DNA of 64,000 bases from contig CALRJY020000013.1 of assembly GCA_943367715.1 (NCBI GenBank), positions 1 through 64,000 on the forward strand, in the 5' to 3' direction. The stretch's first letter is position 1, and the number at the start of each line of letters is the position of its first letter. The translations under genes and the position numbers were made by a program. Under the pieces are notes generated by a model that saw only the letters and a program-made list of their open reading frames with translations, was not told where the DNA came from and did no database searches. Positions 6,028-13,999 of this stretch are shown here, piece after piece. The stretch comes from JAEYXS01 sp943367715. Its GTDB lineage: Bacteria; Verrucomicrobiota; Verrucomicrobiia; Limisphaerales; JAEYXS01.

Positions 6028-7011
6028 CTAGAGCTTCACATCCGGTTTCACCACCCAGCCCACCGACGAATCGATGATGAAATGCGGCCGGTTCTTCACC
6101 TCGTCAAAGATGCGCCCCACATACTCACCGATGATCCCCATCACGAGGAGCTGAACCCCGCCGAAGAACAGCACCATCACCGCCAACGAAGCCCACCCCG
6201 GCGGCACCTTGTCCAGCACCAGCGCACTCACCACCGCCCAGATCAACAGGCAGAAACCGATGGCCGACGCGAATAACCCAAACCAAGTCGCGAACCGCAA
6301 CGGCACCGAGGAAAACGACACCAACCCCTGCACTGCCAGATTCAGCAACTTGGAAAAATCATACTTCGATTCCCCACCCGCCCTCGCCGCGCGATCATAC
6401 GGAAAACCCGTTTGCTTGAACCCCACCCACCCGCGCAAGCCCCTTATGAACGGCGCATGCTCTGGCATCCGCTTCAGGCAATCCACCACTCGCCGGTCCA
6501 TCACACAAAAATCTCCTGCATCCAGCGGCAGCTCCACATTCGCCACCCGTTTCAGCAACCGGTAGAAAAGCGCATACGCCCCGCGCAACAGCACACCTTC
6601 CTTGCGATTCTGCCGCACCCCATAAACCACATCGAAGCCTTCCCGCCATTTATCCACCATCCGCAACATCACTTCCGGCGGGTCTTGCAGATCCGCATCC
6701 AGCACGCCGATGACGTCCCCCTCCACATAGCGCAACCCCGCCGCCACCGCCGTTTGATGCCCGAAATTCCGCGAGAAGCGGAGACAGGCGATTGATGGAT
6801 CGTTCAACGAAGCTTGGGCGAGCAGTTCAAACGTGCGATCTCGGCTGCCATCATCAATGAACAGGATGTTGACCCGCAGGTCCGTCTCCTTGCGCAGCCG
6901 CGCCAATCCGGCCAGTAATTGTGGCAAAACCGCTTCCTCATTATAGCAAGGAATGATCAGGCCCAGCTTGGGCTGTTTGGGACGTTCACTCTGCATGACG
7001 CGGCCCATCAT
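6028..7011 (-). CDS. Family 2 glycosyltransferase, polyprenyl-phosphate sugar synthase type
   Basis: About 327 residues with a GT-A fold: GLIIPCYNEE at the N-terminus, FIDDGSRD, and the metal site DADLQDPPEV. Two hydrophobic helices close the C-terminus (around FATWFGLFASAIGFCLLI and LAVMVLFFGGVQLLVMGI), as in DpmA/GtrB/ArnC-like enzymes that load a sugar onto undecaprenyl phosphate at the inner membrane. ATG codons at 7011, 7008 and 6996 are possible; the longer frame at 7035 would start with TTG. It heads the operon that continues with the methyltransferase and the GT-C/TPR protein, giving a donor-synthase plus transferase pair. Confidence 0.88.
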   Translation of the reverse strand: MMGRVMQSERPKQPKLGLIIPCYNEEAVLPQLLAGLARLRKETDLRVNILFIDDGSRDRTFELLAQASLNDPSIACLRFSRNFGHQTAVAAGLRYVEGDVIGVLDADLQDPPEVMLRMVDKWREGFDVVYGVRQNRKEGVLLRGAYALFYRLLKRVANVELPLDAGDFCVMDRRVVDCLKRMPEHAPFIRGLRGWVGFKQTGFPYDRAARAGGESKYDFSKLLNLAVQGLVSFSSVPLRFATWFGLFASAIGFCLLIWAVVSALVLDKVPPGWASLAVMVLFFGGVQLLVMGIIGEYVGRIFDEVKNRPHFIIDSSVGWVVKPDVKL

Positions 7012-7236
7012 TAGCGAATCATCGGCGCAAGACAACCTTTCAGGAAACCAGCGAAATGTCGCTCTGGGATAACTCTCTCATTCCCTTTCGGAGCTGAGGT
7101 CCGCAGGTGATTTCTCGTTCCAGTCCATTCCTTTAAAAATGTAACGCCGTTCTCAACATAAACTTTTTTTGCCAATCGCTTTACCAAGTCGGTTGTAATC
7201 TTGCCAACCCGCTTTCTGAGGCGTTACATAGCACGC

Positions 7237-7599
7237 ATGAGTCAACGCATCTTGGTGGTGGATGATGAAGCCCCCATCCGCGAACTGCTTTCCAGCTATT
7301 TCCAGAAACGCGGTTATGCCGTTTCCGCCGCCGCTTCCGCCTCCGAGGCCATCCGCGCACTCGATGAACTTTCCATCGATGTCACGATCCTCGACATCGC
7401 CCTGGCTGATGCCGACGGCCTTGAGCTCCTTGAGAGCATCAAGAAAGATCACCCCAAGCTGCCGGTCATCATTCTCACCGGCATGGGTTTTGACGACGAC
7501 CTTCTGAAAGAGGCGCTCGCGAAGAAAGCCTCCGGTTACGTCAGCAAAACTTTGCCGCTGGACCAATTGCTCATGGAAGTCCGCCGCGTCAGCGCCTAA
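7237..7599 (+). CDS. Single-domain response regulator (CheY-like receiver)
   Basis: A 120-residue receiver with the acidic pair VVDDE (residues 7-11), phospho-acceptor Asp53 in TILDIALAD, the Thr in ILTG, and Lys in VSKTLP. No output domain follows, so it acts by protein contacts or as a phosphate relay. The ATG at 7237 directly precedes the first beta strand. The hybrid kinase gene begins 21 bases downstream on the same strand, so the two likely form one phosphorelay. Diverges from the glycosylation operon. Confidence 0.88.
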   Translation: MSQRILVVDDEAPIRELLSSYFQKRGYAVSAAASASEAIRALDELSIDVTILDIALADADGLELLESIKKDHPKLPVIILTGMGFDDDLLKEALAKKASGYVSKTLPLDQLLMEVRRVSA

Positions 7600-7620
7600 G
7601 CCGGTCGCTGCACCAACATC

Positions 7621-8820
7621 ATGCCCCTGTCAGCCAGATCTCGCCCTGTTCCCCGCCGTAGCGACCTTAGCGCCCGGGATGAGCGGCTGGCCTCACTGGG
7701 CCTGCTCGCGGGCCATCTGGCTCACGATTTCAACAATCTGCTCGCCCCTATTCTCGGTTATTCCACCTTGATCAAGGAAGAGTTTCCTCGCGAATCCACA
7801 GGCCAGCAGTATGCCATGTCCTTGGAAACCGCCGCCCGCCGCGCGGAAAAAACCTTGGATCAAACCCTGCTGGCCACCCGGCCGCAAAGACGGTTCTCTC
7901 CCCAGACCATCGCATTTGACCAATTCATCGCCTCGGAAACGGCAAAATGGCAGGCCGAATTGCCCGCTACCGCAGGAGTCGTCGTGCAGACCAGTCTCGC
8001 CCCCTGCACGCTCGTGGGCGATGAAATGCACTGGCGCACGGTGATCCGCCATTTGCTGAACAACGCCCGCTTCGGCTGTGCCATCGGAGGCAAAATCTCG
8101 TTGGAGTTGAAACCTGTCAGCCTCACCTCCGAGGAGAAGATCGACTTGGGCCTTCCCGATGGTGAAGTGGTTTGTCTGCGAGTCAGTGATGATGGCTTCG
8201 GCATGCCTCACCAGACCGTGATTCGTGCCTTCGAGCCTTTTTTTACGACCCGGCCTAAAGGAGCCGCCCAAGGCTTGGGACTGACCGCGTGCCACAGCAT
8301 CACCTATCTTCATGGCGGCCAGATCGATCTGGTATCGGCGCCCGATGAAGGCACCCAAGTGAGCGTATGGTTGCCCTTGGAGTATGTTTCACCGGTAGCC
8401 AGCAACCCGGCCTCAGAAAGCTTTTCCCGCCCCTCCCGGAATACTGGCAGTCCGCGCAAGCGGGTCCTCATGGTGGATGACGATCCGCTGGTGCGTGAAG
8501 TGATGAAGGCCGCCCTGATCAAGGCCGGTTACGAAGTGGTGACCGCCGATGACGGACAGGCCGCTTGGAAAATGTTCAACCGGTTCCATCGCGAACTCAG
8601 CGTGGTCTTGAGCGATTTCCGCATGCCGTTGGTGGACGGCGTGCAGTTGTTAAAACAGATGCGCGAGTTGAATCCCGGTGTGCCCGTGATATTGCTCAGT
8701 GGCGATGTCTCCGGAGACTTGGAAAACAAGCTCAAAGAACACCATCTCTGGGTGGAGGTGCTGACCAAGCCCTGCCCACTGGGCGAACTCATCGAGCACA
8801 TCAAGCAATTGCCCGGCTAG
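7621..8820 (+). CDS. Cytoplasmic hybrid histidine kinase with C-terminal receiver
   Basis: 399 residues without membrane segments or sensor domain. The H box is GHLAHDFNNLLAPILGY with His35, typical of the HisKA subfamily that has DFNN. The ATPase has the N box RHLLNNARFG (about 145), G1 DDGFGMP and G2 GLGLTACHS. A receiver follows from about residue 280 (RVLMVDDDPLV; phospho-Asp in VVLSDFRMP). The lack of an input domain suggests that it takes signal from a partner, most simply the receiver encoded just upstream. Its TAG stop codon is formed by the CTAG end of the MITE-like element at 8817-8987. Confidence 0.9.
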   Translation: MPLSARSRPVPRRSDLSARDERLASLGLLAGHLAHDFNNLLAPILGYSTLIKEEFPRESTGQQYAMSLETAARRAEKTLDQTLLATRPQRRFSPQTIAFDQFIASETAKWQAELPATAGVVVQTSLAPCTLVGDEMHWRTVIRHLLNNARFGCAIGGKISLELKPVSLTSEEKIDLGLPDGEVVCLRVSDDGFGMPHQTVIRAFEPFFTTRPKGAAQGLGLTACHSITYLHGGQIDLVSAPDEGTQVSVWLPLEYVSPVASNPASESFSRPSRNTGSPRKRVLMVDDDPLVREVMKAALIKAGYEVVTADDGQAAWKMFNRFHRELSVVLSDFRMPLVDGVQLLKQMRELNPGVPVILLSGDVSGDLENKLKEHHLWVEVLTKPCPLGELIEHIKQLPG

Positions 8821-8987
8821 AGCGTTTTTAAAAATAATGTGACCGGGTGGGGCGAGGATTTTGGGGTTATGGCGAGGCTTTGGCGAAGGAGCAGGTTCCA
8901 GCGACCCTGTGACTGAGCCGAAACCCCAAAAGACCGCTCCTTCACCTCTTCAACCACTCGGTTACAGTATTTTTAAAACCGCTCTAG
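8817..8987. mobile_element. MITE-like element with 34-bp terminal inverted repeats
   Basis: A 171-bp element bounded by CTAG on both sides. The outer 34 bases of each end are inverted repeats with 30 matches (left begins CTAGAGCGTTTTTAAAAATA, right arm reads CTAGAGCGGTTTTAAAAATA on the opposite strand). Shorter inner blocks (TTTTGGGG, GAAGGAGC) also pair, so the whole unit can fold as an imperfect hairpin. It encodes nothing. It sits exactly between two convergent genes and provides the TAG stop of each. It could also act as a two-way terminator. CTAG or the inner TA may be the target duplication. Confidence 0.75.
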
Positions 8988-10924
8988 ATCTGAAGTCCTT
9001 GGGCCTCGATGAAGCCCTGCAACTGCCGGATGCGCGTGGGGTGCCGCATCTTCCGTAACGCCTTCGCCTCGATTTGCCGGATGCGTTCCCGCGTCACCTT
9101 GAATTGTTTGCCCACCTCTTCCAAAGTCCGCGCATAGCCATCACCAAGACCGAAACGCAATTCCAACACCTTACGTTCCCGTTCGGACAGACTGTCGAGC
9201 ACATTGCCCATGCGATCTTTCAACAGGCTGTAGCTGGTGACGTCCGAAGGATTTTGCGCCGACTTGTCCTCGATGAAATCGCCAAAGCTCGTGTCATCGC
9301 TGTCACCCACCGGGGATTGCAACGAGATCGGCTGCTGCGCCATCTTGAGGATCGCCCGCACCCGCTCCACGGGCAGGTTCATATCATCCGCCACCTCTTC
9401 TGGTGTCGGTTCACGCCCGAAATCCTGCACAAGCTGCTTCTGCACCCGCATCAGCTTGTTGATCGTCTCGATCATGTGCACGGGAATGCGGATCGTGCGC
9501 GCCTGATCCGCGATGGATCGCGTAATCGCCTGTCGGATCCACCACGTGGCATAGGTAGAGAACTTGTAACCACGACGGTACTCGAATTTCTCCACCGCCT
9601 TCATTAAGCCCATGTTGCCTTCCTGGATCAGGTCCAGAAACGACAGACCGCGGTTCGTGTATTTCTTGGCGATGGAGATCACGAGCCGCAGGTTGGCCTC
9701 CACCATCTCCGTCTTTGCTTGCAGCGCCTTGCCCGTCCAGACCAGCAATCCCTCGTAGAGCTTCAGGTAAGTCTGCGCCGACATCCGCACAAAATCCTCC
9801 AGCGCATGGATCTTGCGCTCTTCTCCCTGCGTGATCATCTGGACCTGCGCTGACTTCCGCTGCTTTTGCAGATCTGCGATCTGCTTGCGGCTGCCCACGA
9901 ATTTGTCATGGATGTTTTCCGCCACCACGGCCATTTCTTCCACCACCTTTTGCTTGTAGAAGAACTTGCCGAACGTCCGTTGCAGCTTCGCGTCCAATCG
10001 CTGAAACTCCTGCTCCAGCTTGACGAGTTTCTTCTGGCTGGCTTTGGCACCCGCTTCGCGGAGTTCCGAATAAGCGTCATCCACCTGCTGATCCAGCGCC
10101 CGCACATCCTTCACCAGTTTGCGCAAGGATCGGGAGTGCTTCTCGCGTCCCTCGATCTTCTTATCTTGGATGACGCGGTCAAAGCGTTCCTTCGGCGGCT
10201 CACAGATCAGTTTCTCCGCCAACGCGATATGTTCTTTGCCGGAAAAACCAAAGCTATAAATGATGCGTGCCACTTCCGCTTCCGCATCCTCGATCCGCTT
10301 GGAGATCTCCACCTCCTGCTCGCGGGTCAGCAGCGCCACCTGTCCCATCTGCTTGAGATACATCCGGACCGGATCGTCGAGGATGTCCATCTTCCCCTTC
10401 TCGTAATCCTCTTCTGGCTCGACCTGCTTGACACGGTCCACCTCCGCCTGATCGACGATATCGACCTCCAGGTTCCGCAACCGCAGACATAGCTCGTCCA
10501 AATCCTCCGGCGTCACGGACTTGTCCGGCAAGGCATCGCTGATATCACCGTGGGTGAGATAACCCTGCTCCTGGGCCAGACGCAGCAACTCCTTCAGCTT
10601 CTCCGTCAGATCCACTCCCGCCTGGCTGCGGAACGGCTCGGCGATCTGCACCGTCACGTCGCCGTTCACTGCTGTGGCGGAGGACATCGGCTGGATCATC
10701 ACGGCAATCGTGGCCGTGTCCAAGCTGGTCGGCGGTGCCTTTCGCGCCGTGGGCACGGCGATCCTGACCGGTGGCGATACCGCTGTTTTCACTGGCACGG
10801 CAGGGAGAGCCTTCGCCTTCAATGGCTTGGGGGACGGCTTCGGTTTAGCCTTCTGCACCGCTTTCGCGGGCTTGGCAGACGCGACTTTCTTCCGAACGAC
10901 CTTTTTGGCTTTGGACTTGGCCAT
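8984..10924 (-). CDS. rpoD: Primary RNA polymerase sigma factor, sigma-70 family
   Basis: 646 residues. Region 1.1 lies at about 108-165, region 1.2 at about 184-215 (DPVRMYLKQMGQVALLTREQ), a long non-conserved region follows, region 2 starts at about 408 (NLRLVISIAKKYTNRGLSF..DLIQEGNMGLMKAV; GYKFSTYATWWIRQAI), region 3 at about 490, and region 4 near 580 (SERERKVLELRFGL; TLEEVGKQFKVTRERIRQIE). Residues 1-75 form an unusual extension rich in Lys, Ala and Pro. The ATG at 10924 follows a GAGGT ribosome site. The TAG stop lies in the MITE-like element. It recognises the housekeeping promoters. Confidence 0.97.
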   Translation of the reverse strand: MAKSKAKKVVRKKVASAKPAKAVQKAKPKPSPKPLKAKALPAVPVKTAVSPPVRIAVPTARKAPPTSLDTATIAVMIQPMSSATAVNGDVTVQIAEPFRSQAGVDLTEKLKELLRLAQEQGYLTHGDISDALPDKSVTPEDLDELCLRLRNLEVDIVDQAEVDRVKQVEPEEDYEKGKMDILDDPVRMYLKQMGQVALLTREQEVEISKRIEDAEAEVARIIYSFGFSGKEHIALAEKLICEPPKERFDRVIQDKKIEGREKHSRSLRKLVKDVRALDQQVDDAYSELREAGAKASQKKLVKLEQEFQRLDAKLQRTFGKFFYKQKVVEEMAVVAENIHDKFVGSRKQIADLQKQRKSAQVQMITQGEERKIHALEDFVRMSAQTYLKLYEGLLVWTGKALQAKTEMVEANLRLVISIAKKYTNRGLSFLDLIQEGNMGLMKAVEKFEYRRGYKFSTYATWWIRQAITRSIADQARTIRIPVHMIETINKLMRVQKQLVQDFGREPTPEEVADDMNLPVERVRAILKMAQQPISLQSPVGDSDDTSFGDFIEDKSAQNPSDVTSYSLLKDRMGNVLDSLSERERKVLELRFGLGDGYARTLEEVGKQFKVTRERIRQIEAKALRKMRHPTRIRQLQGFIEAQGLQI

Positions 10925-10972
10925 AGTTACCTCAGTTTAACGGGTCTGCTCGCTTTGCCCAATTGCTTGGAC

Positions 10973-11001
10973 AATATCTTGGTTAAGTCTCTTCCGGTCA
11001 A
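10973..11001 (-). promoter_or_regulatory. Likely rpoD promoter
   Basis: On the minus strand, -35 TTGACC (11001-10996), 17-base spacer, -10 GATATT (10978-10973), about 50 bases before the rpoD start codon. Good -35 and spacing, weaker -10. Confidence 0.45.
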
Positions 11002-11044
11002 GTGACTCACCCAAATTACCTAGCCGCCTGGTTACGTCCTTCCG

Positions 11045-12256
11045 TCAGCGGCTGACATCCACGCACACCAGGTCTCCCTTGGCGTTGCGGGCAAAAATCT
11101 TTCCATTGGCCAGGACGGGCGCCGTCCAGCATTTGCCACCCAGCACTTGGGCCCGGGCCAAAGGTTTAAACCCCTCCGGCGTCGCCTCGGCCACCAGCAA
11201 TTCACCCTTTTCGCTGAGCACGATCAGCTTGTTATTGGCCGCTGCGCTCAACGCCCCTATTCCCAGACCATCCTGCTTCCACTTCACTTCGCCATCACGC
11301 AGGTCCAGGCACCGCAGATCCCCCGGCTTTCCCGCCACGCCGTTGAACACATACATATAGTCCTGAAACAGCACCCCTGCATTCATATGAACCTTGGTAT
11401 CTTCGGAACGCCACACCACCTCCGGCCGGCCGTCCAAGACCTTCACCAGCAATCCCGGCTGGCTGTGCGAAGAAAGGAACAACCGTCCGCCATAGATCAA
11501 CGGGTCGGTCGCGTTGGTATCGAAATCCGTCTGGAAAGGAAACTGCCACAACTCCTTGCCATTCTTCGTGTCCACCGCCACCAGTTCGCGATGTGTCAGC
11601 AACAGGACCGGCCGCTGCTGGCTTGCATTGAACGGCAACGGCGAAGAGTAGGCCGCCGGCCCGTTCGTAGACGCCCAGATCATTTTCCCGTTCGTCTTGT
11701 TGATCGCCATCCCGGCGCTCCCCACGTTCAGTATCAACGCCCGCCCCTCGACCAGCGGTGCTCCCGCAAAACCCCACTCGGGCACCTTGGCCCCCGCTTC
11801 CTGTGCCACGTTTTTTTGCCACTGGATCTTGCCGGTGGCGGCGTGGAACGCGAAGAGATCCCCTTGCCGTCCCAGCACATAAACCATTTCACCCTCAACC
11901 GTCGGTGTCGTGCTCGTACCCCCCTCGTAATAATGCGCGTTCAGCGGCTCGGGATAACTATGCTTCCAGATCTCTTTCCCCGTATTGACATCCAGGCAAT
12001 AGACCGTGGCCGTATCCCCTTCACTGCCCAGCGTGAACACCCTCCCATTCGCCACTGCCACGCTGGAGAACCCCTGCCCGACCGATGCCTTCCACAACTG
12101 CTTGGGACCGCTCGCTGGCCAATTCCAGTTCCAGTTGATCTCGGAGGAAATGCCATTTTGGTGGGGACCGCGAAAACGCGGCCAGTCATCCGCCCGCACC
12201 ATGCCTGCGGAAAGCAGACAGAGCGCGGCTGCGATGAGCCAGCAGCGGTGAGACAT
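11045..12256 (-). CDS. Secreted PQQ-like beta-propeller protein (BamB-like fold)
   Basis: 403 residues with a Sec signal peptide (about 1-22, CLLSAGMVRA) and then repeated propeller blades with tryptophan-docking-like motifs such as DWPRFRGPHQNGISSE, VYCLDVNTGKEIWKHSY, LFAFHAATGKIQWQKNV and LVAVDTKNGKELWQFPF. Proteins that open with DWPRFRGP are common in Planctomycetes and Verrucomicrobiota; their ligand is unknown and PQQ binding is not shown here. The ATG at 12256 opens the signal peptide. It lies 71 bases after the PPC-domain gene in the same direction and may be the last gene of the DUF1501 operon. Confidence 0.85.
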   Translation of the reverse strand: MSHRCWLIAAALCLLSAGMVRADDWPRFRGPHQNGISSEINWNWNWPASGPKQLWKASVGQGFSSVAVANGRVFTLGSEGDTATVYCLDVNTGKEIWKHSYPEPLNAHYYEGGTSTTPTVEGEMVYVLGRQGDLFAFHAATGKIQWQKNVAQEAGAKVPEWGFAGAPLVEGRALILNVGSAGMAINKTNGKMIWASTNGPAAYSSPLPFNASQQRPVLLLTHRELVAVDTKNGKELWQFPFQTDFDTNATDPLIYGGRLFLSSHSQPGLLVKVLDGRPEVVWRSEDTKVHMNAGVLFQDYMYVFNGVAGKPGDLRCLDLRDGEVKWKQDGLGIGALSAAANNKLIVLSEKGELLVAEATPEGFKPLARAQVLGGKCWTAPVLANGKIFARNAKGDLVCVDVSR

Positions 12257-12327
12257 GACGCTGAGGTAGCCAGCCCGGCCATCCTTGTCAATGGCAAGCG
12301 CACTTTCCGCCCTATGTTTCACTATCC

Positions 12328-13977
12328 TCACGGCGACTTCGGCTTCTCAGCCGCCTCCTCTTTCGCCTTCGCCTTGATGGCCACCGTGATCCAACCATCC
12401 AATGTCGTCGCCAAGGTTGCCCCCGTCCCAAATTGATTGGTTAAAGCCGGATATGTCTGCACCCGTCCGCCCAAGGGTTTGATGCTCTCCAACCGCACCT
12501 GATAAATGCTTCCCGCCACCATGCTGGCATCCGCCTTGAACTGCAGCGTCCCCTCCTTCTTCTTCGCCTCGATGCTGGACTTTGATAGGGTCAGCCCCTC
12601 CACCTTCGGTTCCAGTGTAAACTCAATGGCCTCGTCATAACCCAATCGCTCCACCCCCACCTTCAGATCCGCCGTACCATCTTGGGCCACAACTACCTTC
12701 CCCGTCTCATTCGTCGCTACAAACGATGTCTTCGCTGACCTGATGTTCAAGCGATACCCCTGCTCCGGTCCGCTCAATCTCGCCAGATGACTTACCCGCA
12801 GGAACAGTTTCCCATCCTCCGCCGCCGTCACGTCCAATCCGCCCTCGTCCTCCGCCGCCATTTTGCTCGCCGCCAGTTCCTTGCCCTCCTTGCCATGGGC
12901 CGTCAGTTTCACATCCGCGGGCAACCCAATGCTCCGCGTCTGCGCCCGCACCAAAAACTTCTCTCCCTTCTTCACCTCCCAAGCAAACCAATCCACATCC
13001 CCCGTCTTTTCAAATCGTCCAAAAACAGTATCCGCCACCTTCACCGAATTCGCCTGCGCCAGTTGGTCATTCGGCTCCGCTTCACTGACCTTGTCCGTGA
13101 CTTCACTTGCCACTGTCACCAACGCTGCAGGCTTGCCCATCGCCAAACGTGGAGCAAACCATTGAGCAATCCCCGGCTGCGTTGCCGCACTGGAAAACTT
13201 TTCACCTCCTGCATCAGGTCCAAACCAGATCGATTCTCCCTTTGCACCCGTATAAACAAAATTCACTTGCGGTATCTCTCCAATACGCAACGCATACACA
13301 TATTGATCCCCACCTTGATAAAAACTATCCCGCACCTCGATAATCACCGTTTGCTCCGCCTTCGCCGTGAAGCGCAACCGGCAGTCTCTTCCCAAGCCCG
13401 GCTCATCTTCATTGAACGCCAATTGCCGTCCCCTTTCATCCAAGACGCGCACCATCGGGTCCATCTTGGAAAACAACCTCTGCGCCAGCACCTCAACCGT
13501 GAAGGATTCCCCCTTCGCCAATTTCACCTTATAGAACTCGCTTTTGCTCGCCTGCACAGTGCCCGTGAGAATTCCCGCTCCCTTCAATTCCAACGCCTTC
13601 GCCAACGTGTCATTCCCGCGATCCTTCCTGACCACCAAAGGCAGATCATCTATTAGCACCGTCTGCCAAGGCGTGATGTTGTCTCCCACGAAAACCCTCA
13701 GAAAATGAATACCCAACGAGGTGTCCTTGCTCGGACGCGTCCGGGTCGTCCCGTCCTTCTGCTCCTTCTCCATAGGAAAACTCGTCCAGAATTTCGCGTT
13801 CTCCAGCAGTTTACTCTCCGCGCCCTTGGACACAGTCCACTCTCCCGGCTTCAGCACCATGGGTTCATTGGGCAATCGCTCCTGGGCACACGCCATCCCG
13901 ATGCTGAATGCCACGCTGAAAACAACCGCCCACACCCCTTTTATCAACCGTCGAAAGCTGTCGTTCAATCCCCGCAT
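12328..13977 (-). CDS. Secreted protein with pre-peptidase C-terminal (PPC)-like domains
   Basis: 549 residues. A signal peptide at about 12-32 (GVWAVVFSVAFSIGMACA) is followed by two or three beta-sandwich segments with the PPC pattern, for example GTVQASKSEFYKVKLAKGES at about 120-140, EAEPNDQLAQANSV and VFGRFEKTGDVDWFAWEVKKG near the middle. No catalytic motif is seen. PPC-only proteins occur next to DUF1501 and cytochrome genes in planctomycete-like bacteria and probably bind polymers. The ATG at 13977 follows AGGGG and starts 22 bases after the DUF1501 stop, so it is cotranscribed. Confidence 0.8.
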   Translation of the reverse strand: MRGLNDSFRRLIKGVWAVVFSVAFSIGMACAQERLPNEPMVLKPGEWTVSKGAESKLLENAKFWTSFPMEKEQKDGTTRTRPSKDTSLGIHFLRVFVGDNITPWQTVLIDDLPLVVRKDRGNDTLAKALELKGAGILTGTVQASKSEFYKVKLAKGESFTVEVLAQRLFSKMDPMVRVLDERGRQLAFNEDEPGLGRDCRLRFTAKAEQTVIIEVRDSFYQGGDQYVYALRIGEIPQVNFVYTGAKGESIWFGPDAGGEKFSSAATQPGIAQWFAPRLAMGKPAALVTVASEVTDKVSEAEPNDQLAQANSVKVADTVFGRFEKTGDVDWFAWEVKKGEKFLVRAQTRSIGLPADVKLTAHGKEGKELAASKMAAEDEGGLDVTAAEDGKLFLRVSHLARLSGPEQGYRLNIRSAKTSFVATNETGKVVVAQDGTADLKVGVERLGYDEAIEFTLEPKVEGLTLSKSSIEAKKKEGTLQFKADASMVAGSIYQVRLESIKPLGGRVQTYPALTNQFGTGATLATTLDGWITVAIKAKAKEEAAEKPKSP

Positions 13978-13999
13978 CACATCACATCCCCTAAATTTA

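Noticed and set aside
12256..12331. Longer start for the PQQ-propeller gene at 12331
   Set aside because: The added residues are polar and would bury the signal peptide; the ATG at 12256 gives a proper Sec signal.
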